The notes beneath the pieces were generated by a model. That model worked only from the letters and a program-made list of their open reading frames with translations. It was not told the DNA's origin and made no database searches. 64,000 nucleotides of DNA, taken from assembly GCF_028389875.1 (NCBI RefSeq), contig NC_084678.1:12306899-12370898 (forward strand). Reading direction: 5' to 3'. This DNA comes from Rhea pennata (Eukaryota > Chordata > Aves > Rheiformes > Rheidae). Below are positions 37,261 through 48,630 of the stretch, piece after piece. The position numbers were made by a program, and so were the translations under genes. The number at the start of each line of letters is the position of its first letter. The stretch's first letter is position 1.

Positions 37261-39005
37261 GTGAGTGTCATAAAAAAAGGTAGGAGTTCAGAATAGTGAT
37301 AAGCATTTTCTATCTGTTTGCATTTAAAAGTGTTCAAAACCCTTTAATATTTACTTTTCATGAGCATTTTAGAACTGTAGCTTACATAGGTTAAATAATC
37401 AGGAAGAACATTTTTTTTTTCTCTCAAAATTAACTAAAACTTTATTAATCAATTTGACTACCAACTGTACATTGTCTCTATTGATTAGTTATATAAACTG
37501 GGAAACTGAAACAATATCATGAGACTTATGTAACTAATCATTAGCAATAGTTAAACATTTTTTAGCAAATACATCTTAAGAATTCTACTATTTCAGTCAA
37601 TTAATTTATTCATCAAATACTTTTCTGCAGCATTCAGATAGCTCTGTGGGTGTTCAAATATTATTCAGCACAGGCATTATTCATATTGTGCCGATGAGCT
37701 TTGACTGTAATGTATTCAGCAAATACTTTTTTCAAATATTCCCTCATCTTTCCCAACTAACCCAACATGAAAGGAGAATATTAACAAGTACATGCTTGGG
37801 AATTACGTGCTGGACCAAGAAATCTTCATGGAAGAAATCTGCAAAGACTTTTGAATAACTCCAAAGTGCAAGAATTTGGCAATCTGTTTGCAGACTATTT
37901 GGGAGAGAAAAGGGCAAAATTCACCAGATAAATTATTCATTGTTAATTATATGCTTAGCTGTAGTGATGATGGTTATGACAGCCCAACTAGAACATTTTT
38001 ATCCTCATAGAAAATTTCTATGCACAGAGGTGAAAATGGTAAAGTAATCCTCTTCATTGTAAATAAATGACAAATTCTTTGAAAGAGGAAAAAATAATCC
38101 TGTCTAATAATCCAGCTTTACTTTTTATGATACTGAGTGTTTCTTTTGCGATGCCTTCAACTTAAAAGACAATGCCAATCCACTAGGCTGGATTCTGGTC
38201 CCACAGACCTATATACCAACATTTAAAGTACTTGCTTGGAATCCATTTTGCTCAAGGCGTCACTTTGTGGTCCTTATGTAAAACTATTTTTACTTATCTG
38301 TACTGATGAGAATGAGATTAACTTTTGCCTGCAAGCTAGCAACAGGGAATAAAGCTGATGTAAGAGACAGAGGAGTATTAAGGAGTAATAAGAATTTCCC
38401 AAGCCATATAATTTGTTATTCATTCTACAATGTCCTGAGATACTTTGTATGAGAGAATGTATTTGACTAACTTCTGAGGTTGTCTCAGATGTATTGATTT
38501 ACCTTTACAAAACATTTTGCCCTTTTGTGCTAAATGGGTCTTACAGAAGTGTTAAAAAGGTTATATTGTTTTTTTTAAATGATCAAAGCCTAATTTCATC
38601 ATTTTGGTTGAAATGCAGCTGGTTGGCTCTCACTGATCCAAGGGATGTGGCAAGAATTGAGAGCAAAACTGTCATTATCACTCAAGAACAGAGAGATACC
38701 ATTCCAATCCCTAAAACTGGAACTAGCCAGCTGGGCCGCTGGATGTCAGAAGAAGATTTTGAGAAAGCTTTCAGTATCAGATTTCCAGGCTGCATGCAAG
38801 GTGGGTGAGAAAAGAAAAGCTGACACTGCACTTTTAGAGTTACAGAAACACTACTAATAATTATTGTAATCTTTAATTAAAAACATTTTAGCTAAAGGTT
38901 TAGGTGGATACCCCTGACATTAGTCATCTTTCAGGTTTCATCTGGATCTTTACAACAGATCCAAAAGTCTGCACACACATAGTCCTCAGTCTCTCTCTAG
39001 TTAAA

Positions 39006-39042
<37 letters not shown>

Positions 39043-39043
39043 G

Positions 39044-39075
<32 letters not shown>

Positions 39076-42000
39076 GAGAAAAATCTTTTCATAAAGAGGG
39101 GCAAAGCAAGGCAGGAAAGCTTGAGTGACTTTTCAAGAAGTCACAAAGCAACTGAGCAGCAGAGAAGAAACTGAAGTAAGAATGGAAGACCCCTGCCCCC
39201 AGCACAAATTTCTGTAGTGAAAGATCCTGAATTTTACACCAACAGAGCATTTGGCCTCCACCCACCTTTACTACTGGCTAGACAACTTGTCTGAACAGCT
39301 GCTTTCATCATTTAAGATAAAATTTACTGCTCCACAATTAGACAAACAGAAAGTTACAGATCTCTAAATATCATCAGAAATGACCACAAGACAAACAGCT
39401 TGTAAAGAAGTGAGAAACTACGTCCATATTAATAAATATTATTTCAAAAGTTCCTTTTTGTGCTGTTTGCAAGATCACAGTCTCTTTCCTGTTTAACAGG
39501 GCGTACGATGTATGTCATCCCCTTCAGCATGGGGCCTATTGGGTCTCCTTTGTCCAAGATTGGGATTGAACTGACAGATTCACCATATGTAGTGGCCAGC
39601 ATGAGGATCATGACACGAATGGGAACAGCTCCTTTGAAAGCTTTGGAAAATGGGGAGTTTGTAAAATGCCTTCACTCAGTTGGATGCCCTCTACCACTAA
39701 AAGGTAAGTAAGATTAGAAACTGTCACCTCTGGAAATACTCAGGCATACATTTTGGAACTGACCATGTGTTCTCAGCACGTGGGAAACTCACTATAGAAA
39801 ACCAGAGTGTTTTGTGTAACAACACGAGGTTTAAATCTCAATTAAAGGAATCAAAGCTTAGTAAGAGTTGCATGGAAAGGAGATTATCCTCCTTAGTACT
39901 TACCAAGGAGTTTCCTTGAAAGCATCTGGTACAGGCTGCTGTCAGAGGCTTGATGCCGATGAAACAACACAGTCTTATCCAGCACGGAAATAGCTGTATT
40001 CATGAGTACAACATTCTGTTTTGCAGAACCGCTAATCAACAACTGGCCATGCAATCCAGAGTTAACACTGATTGCTCATCTCCCAGATCGCAGAGAGATC
40101 ATTTCATTTGGCAGTGGTTACGGAGGAAACTCCTTGCTAGGGAAAAAGTGTTTTGCTCTCAGAATTGCCAGCAGAATCGCCAAGGAAGAGGGCTGGCTAG
40201 CTGAGCACATGCTGGTAAGAGCTATTAAATCATATGTTTGAACAGCCATTAAACCCCAAATTAGTTCAACATAAATACATCACATCTTGATATCAATGAA
40301 ACTGCAGTCTCATATGGGCAGTCCTGTAACACGATATATATATTTATCACACAGTGGCTTTAAAAGGAATAAGCAACCTTTTACAAAAGTTGAGTAGCAG
40401 TCATTTTGAAGTAGTACCTATAAAATAGGGAATCAAGGAAGATTTACTACTGATTCTGACACTGGTTGCTTGTAGACAGATCCTTGTAGTGAGCAGAGCC
40501 TAAACGTCACTGAGCATCCGTGTTGCACTTAGAAATCTAATTGCTGCAAAGGATCAATGCAAGTTTTGAAAGCCATCTTTCATATTTTAGAGAGGCTTAT
40601 GCACTCAAAAACCTACGAATGAGTTAGATTTTCTGTATGAATTCTGCTTTTCACCCTTCCTGCCTTTACTTTCTGCTATCATTTAAGCATTCTACTACCT
40701 TTAAAGAATTTTCAAACACATAACAGAACCATCTTGGAAAATGATTTTTATATATTGTACAAAATGTGCAAATATTCATACATAAAGCAATTTCACTCCA
40801 GTCCAGTCATGCAGTCAAAAATACTACCTTTTCTGTCTCAGCTGAGAAACACAGCTGTATGCAACTTGGATATCATTAATTGGCAAAATAAAAATTAATA
40901 TTTGAATCATATATACACCTGACATTTAGAAAAACTGTAAGAACTTATGGATATTCAAAGGGCAAGAAGAGTGGACTTTTTGATGATTGTCAACTATTAT
41001 ATTCAAACTGTACTACTGTGCTTCTCTTGCAGGAACAAATTTGCATAATTAAATGTTTTATCATTATCTTTTTTTGGAAGACAATCTTGAGAAAGAAAAA
41101 TGCAGGAAGAAACAAACCACATTTAACAGCTGCACTTGTTTTTCAATAGATCCTGGGCATTACAAATCCAGAGGGTGAGAAGAAGTATTTTGCTGCAGCA
41201 TTCCCTAGTGCATGTGGAAAGACAAACTTGGCCATGATGAACCCAAGTCTGCCAGGATGGAAAATTGAGTGCGTGGGGGATGATATTGCCTGGATGAAAT
41301 TTGATGAGCAAGGTCTGTAACTGAAATTGAATTGTTGCAGGGTCCAATACAATTGATTTTAGCAGATATGGTACCTCATTCTGGAGGGAATTAAAACTGT
41401 TTCATTTCCTGGTATTTTGTCATTTAAATTTCAGGTGACTTAAGGGCAATCAATCCAGAAAATGGCTTTTTTGGTGTTGCCCCTGGAACTTCAATCAAAA
41501 CAAACCCCAATGCCATTAAAACCATATTCAAGAACACCATATTTACCAATGTAGCTGAAACCAGTGATGGAGGTGTCTACTGGGAAGGCATTGATGAACC
41601 ATTGCCATCAGGAGTAACACTGACTTCATGGAAAAACAAGGACTGGACCCCAGATAATGGTAACCCTGCTCGCTCTACAGTCTCTCTTTCCTCTCTCTGC
41701 TGAATTAATGTTAATTCTGTCATTGTGACCTTTATGTTTTAATCTGTACAGGGGAACCTTGTGCTCATCCCAATTCACGTTTTTGCACCCCAGCCAGTCA
41801 GTGCCCCATCATAGACCCTGCATGGGAGTCACCAGAAGGTGTGCCCATCGAAGCCATCATATTTGGAGGCCGCAGACCTACTGGTAAGAAACGTAGCAGC
41901 CAAGTTTCGAGGCTGAAGTGTTTACCACAGAAGAATTGAGACAGAAGTGGGTGTAAACACAGGTTTTACTATTGTGAATGAAAATGTAGTAAAATAGTCT

Positions 42001-43725
42001 AGCTTTTTCTACCTATTAGCCTTTGATACTCACACAGCCACTGATATTTCGATATCTAAATTGTTACATATTAACAAAAAACAGGTAATAATAATAGAGG
42101 ACTGGAGAGAGATTGGGACCCACTAACCTGGGTGGTATTTAGACATGTGGCAAATTACTATATATCCATCAAATTCCTCACAGTCTAACTAGCTTGGACA
42201 GAAAATGGTTAGAGAAATGAACCAGTTATAAACAATTTACAGATGAGGAAATGAAATGAATTAGTCTGCTAAAGGTCAACCAAAGTTGGAAAACAAAGAG
42301 AAGTATGCTAGGTCTGAGTCTAATACCACAAGCACAGGACCAGATTCTACTTGTAAAATCTACTGGAGATTTCTAGTAAAATCTACTGGGTATCTCCAGT
42401 TGAGCATCTAAAACATGGATGTGTTGGGTAATTGGGAGCCAGTTTTGAAAACATTCCTATAAACTTTGTCATAAGAGGGCCAGAAAGCAAGTGAATAAAA
42501 GAACAAGAAGTAGTACAATAAGTTATGCAGTAGTATGCATGCAGCAGTATCTCAGGTAGCATGATCTGTTGTAAAAAGGCATCTTGGCCCTTAATTACTG
42601 AAGTGATTTTGTTCTTTACAGGTGTGCCTCTTGTGTATGAGGCCTTTAACTGGCAGCATGGAGTATTTATAGGAACAGCTATGAGATCTGAAGCAACAGC
42701 AGCTGCTGAACACAAAGGTGAATCAAAAATCTAATCTGCCTTCCTGTATTAAAAGGAATCCTCTCTGGAAAGCCTGCTTTAGTCCCTCTCCCCACCCTTT
42801 AACATTTGAGTCTTGGCAGCTAATTCTGCAACCTGTGCATTTTCACAGTAGAAAATATTTGTACTGGAATTAAAACTCAAATGCTCTGTAAAAGTCAAAT
42901 TAAGCAAAATAATCCCATAGGTGGCGAGCATACAGAACAGGGGGCAGGCATGGGGTGCTGGAAGGCTTGATATGGAGTCTTCTGTTAGTCTGGGATAAAC
43001 AAACTGAAGCTTTCTCTTCTGCCAGAGCTCAACATAAATAGGCAGTGTGTGGAAGCTGAGTCTTTGTGTTCTTCATATAAAGCTGCTTGACCTGAGATTT
43101 TAACAATTTAAATTTCCACTGATTACAAATATGAGCTCAATTTATTGGTTCAGCTGCAGAAAGGTGGTTAGGGGATGTGGGTACTACATCCTGGAAGAGT
43201 CTGAATCCTTGTGCTTTAGAACAAGTAAGTTCATGGATTACCTTTTATTCTCCATTTGTGTTTTGAACAGGCAAAATCATTATGCACGATCCGTTTGCCA
43301 TGAGACCTTTCTTTGGCTATAACTTTGGCAAGTATTTAGCCCACTGGCTCAGCATGGCACATCGTCCAGCTGCAAAACTACCAAAGATCTTCCATGTTAA
43401 CTGGTTTCGGAAAGACAACCAAGGGAAATTCCTGTGGCCTGGCTACGGAGAGAATTCCCGTGTACTGGAGTGGATGTTCAAAAGAATTCAAGGAAAAGCC
43501 TCTGCCAAGCCAACTGCCATAGGTTACATCCCTGCTGACACTGCTTTGAACCTGAAGGGTTTAGAAGATGTCAACTTGGCTGAACTATTTGAGGTCTCCA
43601 AAGAGTTCTGGGAAAAGGAGGTGGAAGAAATCAAACAGTACTTTGAGGAGCAGATTAATGCTGACCTTCCCTATGAAATAGAAGGAGAAGTACTTGCCTT
43701 GGAGAAGAGGATAAAACAGTTGTAG
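37037..43725 (+). CDS. PCK1: PCK1, cytosolic phosphoenolpyruvate carboxykinase (GTP); complete gene of nine coding exons
   Basis: Converts oxaloacetate and GTP to phosphoenolpyruvate, CO2 and GDP in the cytosol, a controlling step of gluconeogenesis and glyceroneogenesis. Coding exons are at 37037-37260, 38619-38800, 39500-39703, 40027-40214, 41150-41312, 41435-41659, 41752-41883, 42622-42717 and 43271-43725. All introns are GT/AG and phases fit: 1,869 nt, 622 residues, exactly the length of vertebrate PCK1. Catalytic parts are intact: Arg87 in the R-loop, Lys244 and His264 (Mn ligands), the P-loop FPSACGKT with Cys288 and Lys290, the kinase-2 Asp310-Asp311, Arg405 in NSRFC, and the omega-loop lid near 464-474. 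The protein starts MPPQLKTN, with no mitochondrial presequence, so it is PCK1 rather than PCK2. Introns hold no other gene. Regulation is by the CRE-type promoter upstream and an AU-rich 3' UTR. Confidence 0.98.
38619..38800 (+). CDS. PCK1: PCK1 exon 3 (residues 75-136)
   Basis: The acceptor is AATGCAG and the donor CAAG|GTGGGT. It encodes [18 protein letters not shown], containing Arg87 of the substrate-binding R-loop, and [15 protein letters not shown]. Confidence 0.97.
39003..39084 (+). repeat. Poly(A) plus (GAAAA)n purine microsatellite in PCK1 intron 3
   Basis: About 20 A residues are followed by at least eight GAAAA units and a decaying AG-rich end. It is pure purine for about 80 nt on the transcribed-sense strand, roughly 200 nt after the exon 3 donor. 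Likely polymorphic in length. Confidence 0.95.
39500..39703 (+). CDS. PCK1: PCK1 exon 4 (residues 136-204)
   Basis: The acceptor is GTTTAACAG and the donor AAAAG|GTAAGT. It encodes [19 protein letters not shown] and [15 protein letters not shown], near-invariant in animal PEPCK. Confidence 0.97.
40027..40214 (+). CDS. PCK1: PCK1 exon 5 (residues 204-266)
   Basis: The acceptor is TTTTGCAG and the donor ATGCTG|GTAAGA, phase 0. It carries [15 protein letters not shown] (Tyr235 anion-quadrupole region and Lys244) and ends AEHML with His264, a Mn ligand. Confidence 0.97.
41150..41312 (+). CDS. PCK1: PCK1 exon 6 (residues 267-321), P-loop and kinase-2 motif
   Basis: The acceptor is TTTCAATAG and the donor CAAG|GTCTGT (weaker than consensus). 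It encodes [12 protein letters not shown], the GTP/Mn-binding P-loop with Cys288, and [11 protein letters not shown] with the metal-binding Asp310-Asp311. Confidence 0.97.
41435..41659 (+). CDS. PCK1: PCK1 exon 7 (residues 321-396)
   Basis: The acceptor is AATTTCAG and the donor AATG|GTAACC. It encodes [31 protein letters not shown] and [12 protein letters not shown], all as in vertebrate PCK1. Confidence 0.97.
41752..41883 (+). CDS. PCK1: PCK1 exon 8 (residues 396-440)
   Basis: The acceptor is TCTGTACAG and the donor ACTG|GTAAGA. It carries [10 protein letters not shown] with Asn403 and Arg405 of the substrate site, and the FGGRRP motif. Confidence 0.97.
42622..42717 (+). CDS. PCK1: PCK1 exon 9 (residues 440-472), start of the omega-loop lid
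   Basis: The acceptor is TCTTTACAG and the donor AAAG|GTGAAT. It encodes the mobile active-site lid start [11 protein letters not shown]. Phe448-Asn449 replace the Leu-Ser I remember in human and chicken (EAFNWQHG versus EALSWQHG). Confidence 0.96.
43271..43725 (+). CDS. PCK1: PCK1 exon 10, terminal coding exon (residues 472-622)
   Basis: The acceptor is TTTGAACAG. It encodes [19 protein letters not shown], the nucleotide-pocket Phe residues near 517-530 (in the [18 protein letters not shown] stretch), and ends EKRIKQL then TAG at 43723-43725. Confidence 0.97.
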
Positions 43726-43738
43726 TTAATCAGAACAC

Positions 43739-43747
43739 ATTTATTTA
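43739..43747 (+). promoter_or_regulatory. AU-rich element (ATTTATTTA) in the PCK1 3' UTR
   Basis: Two overlapping ATTTA pentamers lie 14 nt after the stop codon. PCK1 mRNA is short-lived in mammals, partly through AU-rich 3' UTR sequences, so this site plausibly contributes to rapid decay. Confidence 0.45.
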
Positions 43748-44116
43748 TGAATCCACACATACTAAACCAGGACAAACATTTTAGCAAATATTCACTGGGA
43801 GTAGCACACTGATGGGCAAGGAGCTATGCTGAAAAGTAGGTCTTAGTTTAGTTAAACTATAGGGGCATCCTAGAAGTAACTCCAGCCCTAACAATTTATA
43901 ACTACATCACAGTTGTGGTGAATAAATGAGCAGTTATGGGAACATACGTGCACATGATCTTAAAAACTGATTTATCATTTGCATGCACAATTCTGCCTAC
44001 AGCTATAATATGCTTAAATTATTTGCATAGTTTTGCATATACAATTCTAAAACAATACACCCCTCAAAGTGGAAGGCACTATTTCTATTGCACAAACTGC
44101 TAGAGACTCAGATTAA

Positions 44117-44134
44117 TTTTTTTTTTTTTTTTTT
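44117..44134 (+). repeat. Poly(T) tract in the PCK1 3' UTR
   Basis: A run of 18 T residues about 230 nt before the PCK1 poly(A) signal. Confidence 0.9.
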
Positions 44135-44358
44135 CAGCAGTATCGGTTACAAGCAAGTTAGAAAATTAGATGTTGTATATATGTATTATCTAAACATATT
44201 TCATGGCTTAAATATTTCTTAGAAAAATGAGGTTGTAACTTTTATCAGAGTGAAAGATGACTTTGTATTACTAATGTATATTTAAGATTGTTATTATATA
44301 TGCCTTATGTTCCTGTGATTTCCAGATGTTTTGCATGGCTTGTTCTTTAAACTATCGA

Positions 44359-44364
44359 AATAAA
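44359..44364 (+). terminator. PCK1 poly(A) signal AATAAA
   Basis: A canonical AATAAA 634 nt after the stop, with a T-rich stretch following, predicts cleavage near 44,380 and a 3' UTR of about 650 nt. Confidence 0.85.
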
Positions 44365-46220
44365 TGTTTATATAAAATATGACCTCATTTCCAGTATTCT
44401 CACTGTTTATAAAACTACATGGATATAAATTGGGCCTCACGTCAATACTATAGTGCAGAGAAATTCACTCGGGATGTTTGCTGTTGACTAGCATTGACCT
44501 GCTACTGCTAATCAAGATAGCTTTCAAGTCACAAACTTTCTTTGCAACTTTTATTCAAGTCAAAGGAATGATCTGGGAATTACAATACCAGCTGAGAACA
44601 GTGATCCAGCTAGTCATGTGCTCTCCAAAACTCAGATTTACTCGTTTCTTTAGGCATTTATGAAATGAACTGCCCCCTAGGAAAGCCCTGTATTAGGAGG
44701 TAGCTCATTTCCTGGAGTCGTAGGATTTGTCTCCATTCCATACCATGTAGGCTTTTGCAAAACCAACAAAACTGTTGAAGCAAATATAGTTTTGGAAGTT
44801 TTCTGGATTTGTGGAGATGCCTAAAGCCTTACAGCCCAATGAAAATAGGGTCTGAAAGAACCTGTATTTTCTTTCCGCATAGATAAAGTTACTAAGGCCA
44901 TCCTACATTCTCCTGATTAAAGGTGTCCTTTACATGCTTCCCACCTCTCTGGCAGGTATTCTGCTTTTTCACTTTGAATGCTTGATCTCCCAAAATACAT
45001 TGCAAATATTTGTTTAGCAAAAAGAAAATCACTAACATCGTCTAATAAGCCCTTTTACAGACTTGGTTTCCTCACAAAACAAACAGTACCAGGGCTGGTC
45101 AACAGATGCCTTTCAGATTTTGCTAGGAGAGGTCACATAGCCTGGAAAGCCTCTACCTACCTCTGGCTGCATGTTCAGAAGTTAGCACAAACAGTGTCAT
45201 TTCTGGAATGACTAATACAACATAAGTCAATAGACAGATCATTCAATAAATACACAGTAGAAAGCTGTGACCAAAGTAAACGAGAGCTGTGCAGCTTCTT
45301 GAGAGATGATCATCAGCTGACCTGTTTGCTGGTCAGAAACCCATCTGCATGGATGTAAGTTGCCTATATGGTCCTCTTTAGCCTGCATACTCATGAATGG
45401 GCTCCCCACCAAAAAATTAAATAAAAACACAAGGTGAAAGACTGCAAATAACTCAACATAGGAATGGTGAAATAGTTGACAAAAGACTTGGTGCTTTCTC
45501 AAACTGATATGACAGAACCAAGTATCTGATATTTGGATACTTTTAAGGAAAAAGAGGGTGGTCTGAGAAAATCTGTCACGGCAATATCAGGTTATGATCA
45601 GTTAGGCCCTTAAAAATTGAGACTATAATGAGAGGATCTTAGACTTGAAGGGTGCAAAAGTGTTCCAGCCACATTTTTGAATTGTTGCCCAGATGATGTG
45701 CAGGAGCTTGGGGCTCTCCAGAGCGCTCTGAGCAACCTCAGTGTGCGCCTGTGGCTTCTCACACAGGGTCAGATCCAATCCTCACACTTTTGAGTACAGC
45801 AAATAGAGGGTCTCCTCCTTCACACCAGATGGATTTGTGCAGCAGGCCCAAACCCAGCAGGCACAAGATAGCTGAGATGCTTATTCAATAAAACGCTGAT
45901 CTGTGAGCCGACAGTACTATCACTGAGAGCCAACAGAGCCATGATCTTGGAGGGCCCACCCAGCTAACACTATCGTCAGTGCAGGGTGCTAGCTGCCTCA
46001 AAAGCATCAGACCTCAGTCCCCAAAAGTGAATTTTATTCTGACTAAACCCTTACTTCCTCCAGTGATGGCCTCCATGTTGTTAGACATTAATGAACTTTT
46101 CTTGACCATTTCTCCTCTCTGGGTTCTCCATAGATTATTCTTCTGATATAACATAATGCTACTCATGCGAAGAGGATATCGCAGGCAATTCTGGCAAAGG
46201 TATTTAAACCATCTGTGGTT

Positions 46221-46235
46221 CTCTCTCTCTCTCTC
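46221..46235 (+). repeat. (CT)n dinucleotide repeat
   Basis: About seven CT units in intergenic DNA. Confidence 0.85.
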
Positions 46236-48614
46236 CACACATTTTAACTACATGCACCTTTTCAAACACTGCTCAGATACTGATGGGCAGGCCAATCATT
46301 CCAGAGACTACAGAAAATGGGGGAAAATCTACTGAGCCGTAAAGGGTAAGAACAAGAAAATAACTTTTTACATAAATCATTCAACAGCTCCTTTGTATGT
46401 AAATATATCCGTAGCCCATCAGCATCTATGGGGAGTACAATTTACATTTTGAATGATGAAAATGTTTAGTATTGGCAGAGAAAATGTTTAAAAAGAGAGA
46501 AGGCGGTGGTTTAAAATTTAGAAACTTAGTCAACTGTGCCAGATTATGATCTCAACTTCTCTCCCTCCAACAAATACCATGCTCCATAAAAACAAAATGA
46601 ATTAGAACAAAATGCTTTTAAATTGAAATCTGGAAATTCCCTCTGATTTTCAAAAGGAAGAGGGGGAGGCAACAAATGCAATAAATTTCAACAAATTAGG
46701 AAAGAAATATAAAACTTGGCCTATTAAATGGGATTCAGAGAAAGGAAGCACAGGAAAGACTAACAGATGAAGTGTACAGAGCCATAACATTTGCAACAGC
46801 TGTTATGAAATGTACTTGGTATTCTGGGAAGCTAGGAACAAAGTATTTTGTTAAAACACTTGTGGATGTACTGGTGGCAGCAAAAAGAGGGACAAAGCCA
46901 AAATCAGAATTCAGCTGCAAATGCTATCTGATAGGGCCTCTGATACTTCATTTATCCTGCGATTCACTGAAACAAAACCACACAGTTCTCCCCAGCCTTG
47001 GCCCAAGGAGACCGAGTCACTTGCTTTCTCAAGCACTTGGTTAGCCCCATCTTTAAGACAGCAAAAAAACCCAAACTCCTGCTTTTGGGGGAGAAAACTT
47101 TTCAGTAACAGCATGCAATACCAAATTTCATGCATTTTTACATTAAGCAATCATTTTAATGCATTTTTGACATAAAGGGAAGAGCTAACGGAGAAGTAGG
47201 TATGTGCACCTGATGTGGGAAGCAAATCTGGCATAACTTGGGGTATGTGCAACGCTCTACCAATATCTATGGACATACTATCCAGAGGAGGCTCCGGTTG
47301 ACTCTGGCCGATTTGGGCAGTTTCCCTAAATAACTTAACTACTCAGGCAAAAATTCTAGCCTCTGTGGCTGATGAGCACAGATAAAATTATAAAGCTCAG
47401 ATTCAGACCTTGGCCTGATCTTTCCACGGGTTGAGAAGTCTGGGTTTGATACCTTGCTTTGGACTCGCTTCTCATGTTTCAAGGTCAAATCTTCAACTGC
47501 TGTTGTGTCTTGTTCATTCAAAACCCTTTCTCAGGTGTCAGGTTCAGTAGTAATTAGCCTGAATATATAGAATAACCACAGACCTCACATGGGTTCTACC
47601 TATATGAATGAAGGCTAAATTAAAATAAGTAAAACTCAAAAATAAAGCTGAAGCTAGCTTGCTGCAAAACTCTTCCTGGAAATGAGCAGTGTCACCTTCA
47701 AATCTCTTGTAACCCTGATGATAGGCCTGTTTTCAGGGAAAGAAGTAAAATTCAGAGAAATGGCATGTATGCGCTGGAAAATACTGTTTTCCAAAAGCCG
47801 AGGCTACCATTGTAACATGATTTGTTCCGTTCTTGCTGCAATATAGTCAATTAGCTCCCTAACTGAAAGACAATTATCATAGCTAGAGACATACCTGGCT
47901 GGAACAACTACTGAGACGCTGCTTATGAATGGCAAAGCAGAGTGCTCTAAATTCCAAATTAGCAATGATCACTGTTGATCATGGAGGACATTCCTGGCAC
48001 TGCTTTAACCTCGGCAATACAAAGAGGGCACATTTGTCAAATCAGCACTGGCAAAGCTCAGTCAACAAGATTCCAGAACATGTTCTGCCACATCTGTGAA
48101 TCTGCATGCAAAATAACTAGGTATAAAAAAAGGAAAAAGAACTACTGTTGTCTGTCTTGTGCTGCACTCTGCAGCCATCACAGATGCAACCATTGGCTGC
48201 AAAACTTTACCAGAGAAGGATTCAGCAAGCAGATTACAGAAATCCACATATTCTAATATGCAAAATCACATTGTATCTGCTCATCTCAAACATGAATATC
48301 TTTGTTGGGTTTTTGTTTGATTTTTCTGAGAAAAAGGCCGTGTGCATGTCCCTGCACAGCTTGAAGGTGGTTAGGCTGCCTCCATTTCTATCAGAGTCAT
48401 TGGTCACCTCTGCATTCATTTTTCTCCTCCTCATGTTGGCTCCATTCGAGTTTCTCTGGCTTTACTCCAGCATAAGCATGACCAGATGTAAGTTTTGAGA
48501 TTATTTGACTTCAGCTTTCGCTCAAGTTGATAAGCTGCTAGCAGAACTTTCTTTCTAACACATATCCCCAAAATGTTCTTTGCATCTTCTTTGGAAATGT
48601 CAGATACTGGTCGT

Positions 48615-48630
48615 GGGGGGGGGGGGGGGG
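48615..48630 (+). repeat. Poly(G) run followed by GGGAGGGG
   Basis: Sixteen G residues, then CAGGGAGGGG. The tract could form a G-quadruplex and is also a likely site of sequencing or assembly length error. Confidence 0.9.

Noticed and set aside
37037-43725. Mitochondrial PCK2
   Set aside because: There is no N-terminal presequence, the length is exactly 622, and the sequence follows PCK1.
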